64,000 bases of DNA from positions 36,462,001 through 36,526,000 of the forward strand of contig JARDYH010000005.1 of NCBI GenBank assembly GCA_029215795.1. The letters run 5' to 3'. Under the pieces are notes generated by a model. The model saw only the letters and a program-made list of their open reading frames with translations. It had not been told where the DNA came from and searched no databases. Shown one piece after another: positions 31,348 to 40,975 of the stretch; positions within the stretch are counted from its first letter, which is position 1; each line of letters starts with the position of its first letter. This DNA is from Anniella stebbinsi (Eukaryota > Chordata > Lepidosauria > Squamata > Anniellidae). A program made the translations under genes and the position numbers.

Positions 31348-33955
31348 CCCAAACAGACTCGTCAGACAAGGCAGGGGAACGCCCTTACTGCCCAGCACAA
31401 AGGGCGCAGGAGGCTCTACGGAGAGAGGCCTGTTCTACCAGCTCTCCCAACCCTTCAGCGCAGCAGAGAATCACCCAGGGAAAGCATGATTGGAATCCAC
31501 CACCCCAACATGCTCGTGGGGCAGCTGGGACCCAAAGTGAGAGGGGTGCTGTCAGCATATCTGCCACTGCGCACCAATCTTGGCTAAGGTATTCTATCAA
31601 GCTGGCGGTTTTGGCTGTCAGGTCCAGCTGCCTCCTCCTTCCAGGCAAAGCAACCTGCTTTTCCCCAGCAGAAGGCAACAGCCACTAGCAACCCCATCTG
31701 GGGGTGGGGAACTGATAAACTGGTAACTCAGGGTTTTCTTTTTAGTATTTTTCTTTTGAGGCCGAAATAGGGACTCCTTCCGCCCTTGTGCACCTGTAAA
31801 TAATGGACTTCAGAAATATACTGGGAGGAGATCGGGACATTCTGACTAGGCAGAGCTGGGGGACGGGGACTGCAGCATGGCTATTGGATCCCCGAAGAAG
31901 AATTTGTAACTCTTTTTTTCCTCTGTGTGTGTGTGTATGCGTGTTTAGGAATTTTTTTGTGTGCGTGTGAGTTGGTTTTTTTTAAAAAAAACTAATATCT
32001 ATTGCTTGCTAATCTACCAAGGTAACAAGAGGCTTCAAAGAAACTCATTAGCTTGACAATCCACCTTCTAGAGCCCCCTGGCTCTGAATTTTGTATACAT
32101 TTAGGTGTCGGATTTGAAAAGGGGGAGTGTGAGTGTATGTGTGCATATGTGCTTTTTGGGAAAAAAAAGTACTTCTTTCAGTGGAGCGCAGGCACTGACT
32201 TGCAGAAGCTGGAAACAGATCTTCCCTTCCTCTGCCTTCCCACCCACCCATCTTCCATGCGCGAGGAGCATCCGCACTTGAACCTACCTCATTTGAAGTG
32301 TTAGACTTTGCTGTTTTGTTTTTCTCTAATATTGAGCCCCTCGCTGTGCCACCCTTCTGCTTTTTTGAGCCCTCTTCCCTGAACATGGAGAGCCACAGCT
32401 GCCCTGGCACATATGGGAACAGTATCCAGGTGGAGGTGAGAAGTGTATTTTTTCTGGGATTGTCCTCCCTCCCCCTCACCCTGCCCATTTCTCTCTGTCC
32501 CCTCCACCACCAAAAGTAAGATTGTCAGCTAGAACCCTTCAAGACTGAATTGCTGAAATTAACACCGTAGTTTCCCATCCAGCAACAGAGGGGCAGATCA
32601 CACGGCAAGGTATGACATGGCGGATTGAATGTGCCAATGCGTCGGGGAGCAAAGAGCTCAAGGTCACCAGATGCCAACCCCAGCACCTCTCTCTAGCAGA
32701 GCTTCTCCAATGGAGCCCAAAGCATTTTTACCCATCTGCTACGCAGGGAGTGTGCGTTTGATTACTAGGCCAATGGAGAGCGGCTAGCTCTGATATTACG
32801 GGGTGGGGGAGAGTGGTCTCTTGGCTAAACCCGTCTCCCTAAAGTCCCAGTTCCCACTCCAGTTTCCCATGATCAACTTGCTGCTCTGAAGGCTCGTGTG
32901 TGTGAATGAGAGAGAATGTGTGTGCGTATGTGAGCTAGATGTTGGCACATTGCAGAGTTTGGGATTATTTATCTATTTATATATATTGTGTATATATTTG
33001 AACTAGCATGGGGAGGAATGCCCTGGCTGCAGCGTTTTTCCGGACTGCTGGGGAGCTCTCTGCAGAACCCCTTCCCCCCCCGCCCCGCCCCTAGTTGGGA
33101 AGGCAACTAGAGGGAAGACTTGTTTTATTGACAAAACTTTGGGTGGGAAGGGGAGTGTGTAAAGAACCCATTTTTATGCTTTCTCTGTGTGTAAATAGAT
33201 ATTATATATTTTTCCCTTTTTTTAAGAAAACAGAATCAGTTTATAACCGATATCTTAAGAGCCATCAGCCCAGCATGATCTTCCCCCTCGTAGGGAGATT
33301 ATGTATTAATAGAAGGCAAAATGTGGGCATTATACAGGGGACTGGGATGGACGGACAGACACGGTCTCCCTGCTGTTGAATGAAACTTTGGAGGACTGCT
33401 GGTACCCTTGAACCTAAGTTGGTATGGGGAAGGGACAAGAGTTGCAGAGTCTTTACTAATAAGACTATCTTGACTAACTTTGTACAGTTGAGATCTTTAA
33501 CGCACAATTGCACCATTTCTCTCTTCCCCCCATTAAAACACACACACACACATCCCCCAACATGTCTGTCAGAGTGACATTAAGAGATTTAGCAGGCCAC
33601 AATTCATACTCTGGCCCGATTGACACCGTGCAGAGAGAATGTGGTAATGACCTATCTTTCATAGCAGGATTAGGTGGGGCATAAAGTCAGGGTTAGCACG
33701 CAAAAGTATCTTTCTTTTTGAACTTGTTGGCAAGATGAGAACCATGTCCTTGAGTGAAAAAGCTGCTTCTGCAAACCATTCTCAGCTATGATGGTTAGAA
33801 ACGGGGACCGGGGAAGGGGAGATGGCAAATTATTAAGTAATTAAAATTGTAAATAAGATGGCATTTGTGTAGAGCGGGGGGGGGGGGGAGTTTTTATCAG
33901 TAACAAAACCACTGGACATTGTTTTAAAATAAAGGTTTGCGTTAAAGCCAGTATA
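31348..33955 (+). other. KMT2D: KMT2D 3'UTR (main form)
   Basis: Non-coding sequence follows the stop with no splice signals that stand out. It contains short GT-rich runs and a G homopolymer at about 33876-33889. An AATAAA at 33928-33933 would end the transcript about 20-30 bases later. The length fits a 3'UTR of about 2.6 kb, but this is inferred. Confidence 0.7.
33928..33933 (+). terminator. AATAAA polyadenylation signal, KMT2D
   Basis: The canonical hexamer lies in an AT-rich setting about 2.58 kb after the KMT2D stop, followed by a T-run with TGTCTC (GU/U-rich downstream element). Confidence 0.65.
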
Positions 33956-34359
33956 CTTTTTTTTTGTCTCTTTGGATTTGTTTGAGTGTCTTTCCATTGA
34001 TTTGGAAGGCTGTAAAGATGTAAAAAAAATAAATTTTAAAGAATTGCTACAAAGGTTTAAAAGCTTGAGAGAGATTTTAAAAAAAAGATAAGTGACTGAA
34101 TATAATAGATTGTCAAGATTTTTTTGGATGACGGTTAGAGTTTAAGATAATCCTGTAGATTTTAGCTGATGAAGAAAGACTATACAGTTTTTAATTTTTA
34201 TATAAACTATAACCCAGTCTTGAAGCTAAAACTTTTTTAAAGTTCTCTGCCTGTATAATCGCATTTGAAGCCTTGTCCCATACTTCTGTTTACAGTTGCA
34301 CATATTATATATATTAAGTTTTAACCCTTTTATGAACCCAAAATAATCACTTTTTAAAA

Positions 34360-34365
34360 AATAAA
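34360..34365 (+). terminator. AATAAA, alternative distal polyadenylation signal
   Basis: A second hexamer followed by GTGTGGACTTTGTG, a GU-rich downstream context. It would give a longer UTR of about 3.0 kb. Confidence 0.55.
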
Positions 34366-34379
34366 GTGTGGACTTTGTG

Positions 34380-35262
34380 AGGAATTATATTTTGTGTTTT
34401 GGGGTTTTATTACTTTGTGTGTGTGATTTCTGTGTAGCAAAGTTGTCCTTCGTAATGAGAGCAAAGAGCTGAAAACAAACAGAAAGATTCCTTAAAAAAA
34501 TAAATAAAAGCAAACAAAAAAACACCCTTGTACGTGGCATGTTTTGTAATGGGTAAGTTTTGAAATGTATATACCTTATGTTCAAAGATGCAAATGAATT
34601 GGTTCGCAATTTTGCTTCTCTAAGATTTTTAAAAGACATTTAAAAAAAACTAAATTGCATTTAAAGTATTTGAGGAATGATTAAAGTTTGATTTTTCTGT
34701 GTTTAGGTTTGTGTGTGTGAGAAAGAGAGAGACAGAGCTGCCTCCTCTCATAAGCCATTTGCCAGGTTATACAAAGTCTCCCTGCATTACAAAACAGTGA
34801 ATCTGCATAGTCAGTGCAAGGCTGAACACCCTCAGTGGGCCAACCATGACATCCTATCATGCCTTACACCTAAGCTTTGCAGCTTCTCCACAGCACCTAA
34901 TTGCAACTTCTCTCTGCTTTTAATCAGGCATCGATCCTGAGAGGAAGAGCCAGTTTTTTTAGTATTGCAAACTGTCTTTGAAAATTTGCTTCTGTTCAAA
35001 AGCAGCTTGCTGCATGGCAGGGGGAGAGCCACTGTTCAAATAGAGAAAAATAGACCACTGTGAATGTCCAAGACCCTTGGATACTCCTTCAGTAGCTCCT
35101 TTGCAGACAAGCAGTTGTGCTTTGAATCTCAACCATAGGACAGGATCTTGGGAGTAGACTTCCTCCCAGTCTATTTCTAGTAGTTGCTCAGAACACAACT
35201 ATTGCTGATTTGGGGAGGGTGTGTATGGAAAGAAGGGAATTAGCATTACTGCTCTATGTAAA
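34380..35262. other. intergenic, nothing recognised
   Basis: AT-rich sequence after the KMT2D polyadenylation sites. It has no coding potential, RNA gene or named mobile element that I can see. Confidence 0.6.
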
Positions 35263-35366
35263 GCAGCCTTCCCCAATGTGCTGCCCTCCAGATGTGTTGG
35301 ATTACTGGGGGTTTGGGGGAGTTGTATTCGAATACAGTTCCTAATATCCCCCAGGACCACGATGGG
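35263..35366. repeat. short inverted-repeat (MITE-like) element
   Basis: GCAGCCTTCCCCAATGTGC and TGCCCTCCAGATGTGTTGG lead into a hairpin side ending CAGGACCACGATGGGGAAG. It is of the 696-826 family. Confidence 0.65.
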
Positions 35367-35591
35367 GAAGTATGCAGCTGGTCAATTGCTATCCGGCCCT
35401 TGCTGAAAAAATGGGTATTAGATCTTAACAATTGTTACAGGCTCATTTCTTTTGTTTAAGATAAGTTACATAGTGGTCAATCTGTGTCATCCATACCGGG
35501 AGGAGTCTGCAGCAGTAGTTCCCAAATTGAATACCAGGGCGTCCTGAAAAATTAAGGCAAGTCTTGTTGATGTTTCTACCATCAGAAAGAG

Positions 35592-36125
35592 AGACGCTGA
35601 ATTTGGACAACACATTAAGCTACGGGGGGGGGGGGGGGGGGGGAACAATCGTCAGTTGTGTTGCTTATTGTGTTGTGTGGAGGGTAACACGCCGCTCACA
35701 AACTACTGACAGTATGCTATTCCGCCCTAATAGGCAACTGAGAGAAACAACTGGCTTGCAAGTTGCTTAGCTCGAAGCCAGTTGTTTAAAGTTTTGTGTG
35801 GAGGGGTGAGTGTGTTAATGGTGTGTGGTGAGTGGGTTAAAACACAAGTCCATAGAGGCAGGCGACAAGAGCGACCAAAGCGGCGGCTGCCACTCTGCTA
35901 CAACTGGTGCAACTTGCAGAGGCTGCTGGGATAGAACTGGGAGGACTGAGGGAGGGTGGGAAGAGGGGCGGGGACTGTGTCAGTCAAATGCTGGGTTGAC
36001 TATTAGTCCACTCAACGCCAGCCCCAACCACCCACAGTTGTGTAGGAATATGTTGTGTGGGGAGTAACCAATTGTGAGTTGGCTACTCAACCCACCATTG
36101 ACTAATATGTTGTCTGAATTCAGCC
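35592..36125. repeat. inverted-ended element (GAATTCGGACAACACA type), composite
   Basis: The left end CTGAATTTGGACAACACATT and the right end TGTTGTCTGAATTCAGCC are inverse copies of each other and of the ends of 39178-39409 and 62722-62940. Inside are a 20-bp G run (about 35624-35643) and internal words AACAATCGTCAGTTGTGTTG. The 534-bp length suggests an insertion or duplication relative to the shorter copies. Confidence 0.65.
35624..35643 (+). repeat. G homopolymer tract
   Basis: About 20 consecutive G bases, in the same place where the 39178-39409 copy carries a C/T-rich run. Confidence 0.9.
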
Positions 36126-36756
36126 AGAGTGTGAGCTCACTGATTACTCCTCCATTTTTTCCACTCACTCTCCTTTCTCCAAAAGATAGTTCTGGTGCTG
36201 CTAGTATTGCCCACTTTTAAGGTTATGGCAAATGTTGTAGATCAGGACTATAACAGTTAACTGATGGCAACAGCCTGAATGTAAGCAGCCAGTTGGCTTT
36301 TTCTCCTCTCCCCCAAAGGTACATGTTGTGTTAAAGCAGCTGCTGCCTCCCATTTGGTGGGGTTGGGATAGAGTATACGAAACCAGTTGTAGTTTCTCTA
36401 CATTGACTTCCAATTAGCTTCAGGATCTTATTGTTCAAGCTCATGATCATCTCTGTACAGCCTCCAGTGGTTTGGGACCAGCCTCATTTAGAGAACACAG
36501 TGATCTAAAGAGGTGTGGGGGAAGTATGCTGGGATGGAGGGAGGGCAAGTAGCAGAGGGGAGAGAAAGAGCAAGACATGAAGCTTAGAAAGATAGAGAAA
36601 GAAGACTGCCCGAACATTTTCCAAGTTTTTTTATTTAAAAAATGATTTTGGAGGAAAGGGGCAGGGAGTGGAGAGCTTTGTCGGTGCTGTTGTAGGTCCC
36701 ACAGGTAACATGTAGACAACCCCTATATTTGCACAACCTGGCTCTCACTTAATACA
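36126..36756. other. intergenic, nothing firmly recognised
   Basis: The stretch holds GAGAGGG-rich sequence but no coding evidence. It may contain the end of a decayed repeat near 36470-36500. Confidence 0.5.
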
Positions 36757-36872
36757 AGGATGGGAAACCTGTGAACTTCTTGTTAAGACTCCAACTCCCA
36801 TTAGCCCCAGGCAGCATAGCCGATGGCAGGACTTGGGAGTCCAACATCTGAGGAGGCCACAGGTTTTCTACA
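36757..36872. repeat. short inverted-repeat (MITE-like) element
   Basis: AGGATGGGAAACCTGTG and, inverted, CCACAGGTTTTCTACACCTG flank ACTCCAACTCCCATTAGC and a GCATAGCCGATGG hairpin. Confidence 0.65.
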
Positions 36873-37449
36873 CCTGATTTAGTGTGAAGTAGCTCTAAGA
36901 GACTATTATCTAGTTTATAGCAACTCATAGAAAAGGATTTTGATATCACTTCAAACAGCTGCCAAGTGTGCTCATGGATAAAGTTACATTATAACTTTGA
37001 GTGCTTTTACTTCTTGGTCTGATGGCTTTGGTAATTTTTCTTTTCAAAAGTAACTTTTTAAAAATATTTGAATGCTGAATGATCACCCTGCATTCTGCCT
37101 TAAACCCATCTCTACAAAATAGTGTTGGATCCCTTTCACAGATGCTAGGGAAGCAAATTGACTCAAAGGGGAGAGCCTAGACAGTATTTCCCTGTGGTCC
37201 TTAGCCAGTGAACTTTGCAAGGCAGAGGAAAAAGCTGAACTAAAGAAATCAGCATTTTTGGAACTGCTTTCTACCGCTTGATGATGATGAGCTATGGAAA
37301 CTTCCTTACAAAGCACAGTATGATTAAAGATGCACGAGTATTAGTGAGGCACAAGTTCTCAGTCATCTTGGTTGTCACAACGTTGTGCTTGGCATATTGC
37401 TGTGCATGTCAAATCATAGTTCATACAGGTCCATGTGAGCACTGCACAA

Positions 37450-37539
37450 GAGTGCAGAACCTAAGAACAGCCATGCTGAATCATGCTAAAGGCCTATCTC
37501 GTCCAGCATGTATTTTGTTCACACAGTGGCCAAGCAGAT
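37450..37539 (-). mobile_element. CR1 LINE 3'-end fragment, left part
   Basis: The text CCTAAGAACAGCCATGCTGA, GCCTATCTCGTCCAGCATG and ACAGTGGCCAAGCAGAT is the reverse complement of the conserved CR1 3' end. It is split by the hAT-like element at 37540 and continues at 38459. Confidence 0.75.
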
Positions 37540-38450
37540 TAGGGGTGTGACCCGATCCGATCCCGATCCCCTGCAGCTGGATCAGGTTAGGGTCTGATCG
37601 GATCCGAAAGGACCCAATCCAGATCAGAAAAGATTGGAGGATCGAACCTCAGACCTCCTCCCCCCTCCCCCCACTCACACTCCTTACCTGCTGCCACTCG
37701 CTGCTTCTGTACTACTGAGAAACAGGCCTTGCGGCCTGTTCCACAATAGAGCGATGGTGCACCAGGTGATTTCATCACACGGCGTGCCCTCGCTTTACTG
37801 TAGAACAGGCCTCAAGGCCTGTTTCTCAGTAGTACTGAAGCAGCGGGCGGCAGTAGATGGCAGCGAGGAGGCAGCAGGTAAGGAGCGCAAGTTGGGGGAG
37901 GGAGGGGGAGGTCCCCTGTTACCTGCCAGCGTCCTGCGCTGCCGTCCGCTGCTTCCGTACTGACAAACAGGCCGCAAGGCCAGCTTATCAGTAGTACGGA
38001 AGCAGCGGACCGCAGCGTGAGTGGGGGGGGGAAGGCCCCATTTGCCTGCCGGGGCGCCCGCTGCTGTCCGCTGCCATCCGCTGGTCCCTTCTACTGAGAA
38101 ACAGGCTTCACAGCCTGCCACTCAGTAGCGCGCCAGGTGATGATGTCATCACCTGGCGCGCTACTGAGAGGCAGGCCACGAAGCCTGTTTCTCAGTAGAA
38201 GGGACCAGCGGACGGAAGCGGACGCCCCGGCAGGTAAGGAGCGCGAGTGGGGGGGAGGGAGGGGGAGTTAGGTTAGGTTCCCACTCACCTGCCCCCATGT
38301 TTCCAGCGAAAACACCTAAAATGACGTCCAATCTGAAAATTGGACGTCCAATTTTCGGATCGGAATCGGCTCTGAACTAAACTGGGAAGCCTCCAATCCA
38401 ATCCGAGGCACCGGTTCCGATTTGATTTTGGGGGTCCATGCACACCCCTA
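37540..38450. mobile_element. 911-bp hAT-like non-autonomous transposon
   Basis: The ends TAGGGGTGTGACCC and CCATGCACACCCCTA are inverted copies. They are flanked by an exact 8-bp duplication AAGCAGAT (37532-37539 and 38451-38458), the size made by hAT transposases. There is no transposase frame. The interior holds three hairpins built from CTACTGAGAAACAGGCC-type words (37700-37850, 37930-38010, 38085-38215), with GGTGATGATGTCATCACC at the centre of the last one. Both ends also carry GATCCGA/ATCCGATCC words. It interrupts a CR1 fragment. Confidence 0.85.
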
Positions 38451-38458
38451 AAGCAGAT

Positions 38459-38580
38459 GTCTATGGGAAGCCAAAAAACAGACATTAATGCAATAGCATC
38501 CACACTTGCTTGTTCCCCAAAAACACATGTGAAGGCAGACTGCCTCGGATCCAGGAAGCAGTATATCCATTTCCATCTGA
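38459..38580 (-). mobile_element. CR1 LINE 3'-end fragment, right part
   Basis: GTCTATGGGAAGCC, then ACATTAATGCAATAGCATCC and a later GACTGCCTCGGATCCAGGA continue the reverse CR1 3' end that stops at 37539. Confidence 0.65.
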
Positions 38581-38760
38581 CTTATTTCACCTAGAATATG
38601 TTGTGTTTATCAAGTTGTTTTGTTACCTTGTGCTCCTATTTGAGTATTATATATTTCTGGCCATTTTGTAACATTGGATTTTTCAGTAAAGTGGACATCC
38701 TGGCTAATAATTTTACTGGGGTTAGAGATTATAAAATAAAGTGTCTAGTTGACTCCAGGA

Positions 38761-39078
38761 TAGGGTGACCATATGAAAAGGAGGACAGGGCTCCTGTATC
38801 TTTAACAGTTGCAAAGGACAGGGAATTTCAGCAGGTGTTGTTTGTATGCATACATAACCTGGTGAAATTCCCTCTTCATCACAACAGTTAAAGCTGCAGA
38901 AGCCCTGTCTCTTGACCATGTACAAAAGAGGGCAGGGCTTCTGCAGCTTTAACTTTGTGATGAAGAGGGAATTTCACCAGGTTCTGCATATATACAAATG
39001 ACACCTGCTGAAATTCCCTTTTCTATGAAACTGTTAAAGATACAGGAGCCCTGTCCTCCTTTTCATATGGTCAGCCTA
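38761..39078. mobile_element. 318-bp near-palindromic hAT-like MITE
   Basis: Nearly the whole element is one inverted repeat. TAGGGTGACCATATGAAAAG at the left matches, inverted, CTTTTCATATGGTCAGCCTA at the right, and the inner words GACAGGGCTCCTGTATCTTT and GTGAAATTCCCTCTTCATCA have inverted partners. Flanks CTCCAGGA (38753-38760) and TTCCAGGA (39079-39086) differ by one base and look like an 8-bp duplication. It has no coding capacity. Confidence 0.85.
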
Positions 39079-39177
39079 TTCCAGGATGGTCCCAGCCAAT
39101 CTGTTTTGAAGACCCATGTATGCGGAAAGAAGTGTGCTGACAGATGAAAAGGTGGGGGTGGGTATTGTTTTACACAA

Positions 39178-39409
39178 TGGCTGAATTCGGACAACACAAT
39201 AGTCAATGGTGGGGTAATAATCAACTTTACAGTTGTTCATCTAGGGGGTACTCCCCACACAACATGGTAATAAATAATCAACTGTGGTGTGGATTAGGAT
39301 CAGCGCTGAGTTGACTATGGCAGCATTCGGACAACACAATAGTCAATACAACTGACGATTGTTTCCCCCCCCCCCCTTTGCTTATTGTGTCGTCCAAATT
39401 CAGCCAATG
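39178..39409. repeat. MITE with GAATTCGGACAACACA ends
   Basis: GGCTGAATTCGGACAACAC and, inverted, TTGTGTCGTCCAAATTCAGC bound a 232-bp element. The inner word GCAGCATTCGGACAACACAA repeats the left end near 39322, so the element may be composite. It ends about 30 bp before the provirus. Confidence 0.75.
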
Positions 39410-39438
39410 ACTTTTACCTTAATAGAGATACGAGCAAC

Positions 39439-39796
39439 TGAAGGAAAGAACAACTGACAAAGCGTTGCTGGGAAAACCCTGACATGGCCTCATTTGGTTC
39501 TTTTCTCTTTCTGATCTCTTTCCGGCTACATACAAAATGTTCCTACTAGCCAGCTAAAAACTTCTCTATCCAAGAACATTGTTGCAGTAATAATGTAGCA
39601 GAAATGATGTTCCTTCTCACTCTGTGCTCTATTGTATTATCCTATGACAAGCCGTTATGTGTGTGTGTTCTCCTGTGTGGAAACATGCTGTGTCTTCATA
39701 AACAGCATTGCTAAAGATCTATATAAACCAAGCTAACAGACAATAAAGAGGGCTTCCTGCCAAGAACATCTCGCTGTGTGTCTCCTCATTCCTTCA
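39439..39796 (+). repeat. 5' LTR
   Basis: 358 bp from TGAAGGAAAG to CATTCCTTCA. It carries a TATA-like CTATATAAACC (about 39719-39729) and AATAAA at 39742-39747. Compared by eye with the 3' LTR it shows about seven base changes and three small length changes (one of about 14 bp near 39585). Confidence 0.88.
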
Positions 39797-39798
39797 TC

Positions 39799-39816
39799 TG
39801 GCGCCCGAACCAGGGT
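39799..39816 (+). other. retroviral primer-binding site, tRNA-Lys type
   Basis: TGGCGCCCGAACCAGGG lies two bases after the 5' LTR and matches the 3' end of a tRNA-Lys with one extra base. Confidence 0.75.
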
Positions 39817-39888
39817 CCTCTGCGCTCACTCACTACGCTCGGCCAGAGCTTCAAGGCGCACCTCTCATCCTTCGGGATCCCGGTGAGT

Positions 39889-40793
39889 ATGGGCGTCTCG
39901 CTGTCAGTAGCACAGCGTAGACACGCAGAAGAATTAGCATTCTTGCTAAAGAAAACTGGGCAAGCTGTTCCCTCCTCTGCCCTTACACGGCTGGTCCGTG
40001 AACTCGGGGAACAGTGCCCATGGTACCCAGAGCATGGATCTTTAGCTTTGAGCGATTGGGAACGTATAGGGTGTATGCTTCATACAGAGCCTCGAGCTCC
40101 TGTTGAAATCTTACAGTTGTGGCATTTATGCCGTCTTGCAGTCGACCTCTATGGGTCCCAAGCCGCTTTGTCTACGCAGCCTTCTCCTGCTTATCACTCA
40201 CCAACCCTCTTACCTCCTGCTTCGCTATCTCACCCTTCAGCTCCCGATGCCCCCCTCCTGTTGCTTCCGCTTCTGCAGCTTCAGATTCTGTACCCATGTC
40301 TGGGTTCCAGCGCATGGTGCAGAAGTGTAAGCAGGATCCTACTTTGACTGCAGAAGAGTCAGGAGACCTGCTTGCAGTCTGTCCTGCCACTTACACTCAA
40401 AATAATCAAGATCAAGTAGTCAACAACTGGGAGCCACTGCCATGCACAGTCTTGCGAGACATTCGTAAAGCTATTCAAGATACAGGTGACGTGCCAACTC
40501 AGAGTGTTTTGCCGCAAGCTACACTGCATGCCGCTAGTCTATGTGCAGTAACTGCTTTTAAAAAAGTTCCAGCTGCTAGTCAACTGCATAAGAGCTTTGC
40601 TAAAATTCAACAACGCGCTGCTAAACCCTATGCTGACTTCATTAACTGTTTGCAAGCTACTATCACGCAGCAAGTAGATAAGCCAAAAGCTCCAACAAGC
40701 TCTCCGCTTGTCACTCAAACTCTGCCGCCACCCAACCCATTCCTGTCTCTCAACCCTCAGCAGCCACAATCAGTGGTGCTGGGCGTGACTTAA
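39889..40793 (+). pseudogene. gag remnant (matrix and capsid parts)
   Basis: A start at 39889 (just after a splice-donor-like CGGTGAGT) opens a frame to 40347 whose first 90 or so residues look like a betaretroviral matrix (MGVS start, then a CPWYPEHG motif). The second part lies in another frame, open from about 40119 to 40793, and carries a capsid major-homology-like stretch near AAKPYADFINCLQ. A frame change separates the two. No zinc-knuckle nucleocapsid follows. Assignment is by motif recognition. Confidence 0.65.
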
Positions 40794-40847
40794 TAGTTGC
40801 CATTGTATTTTTGCTTTCCTTTGGAAGTACTTCTTGTTCCCTACTCA

Positions 40848-40975
40848 GGTGACCGGCCCATTGCCTGATGTTCTGTTTGGTTTAATCCTTCCTCGATCAT
40901 CTGCCAGCAAAAAAGTTTTTTTTCCATTGTTCCAGGTATAGTCGATTCCGATTACACAAGTGTTTTAAAACTGTA
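40848..40975 (+). pseudogene. dUTPase remnant
   Basis: A short frame has TGPLPD and GLILPRSSA, motifs of retroviral dUTPases. A stop and one-base frame change near 40937 separate them from IVDSDYTS, the next dUTPase motif. Betaretroviruses carry dUTPase at the start of the protease frame, which agrees with its position after gag. Too short and broken to work. Confidence 0.6.
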
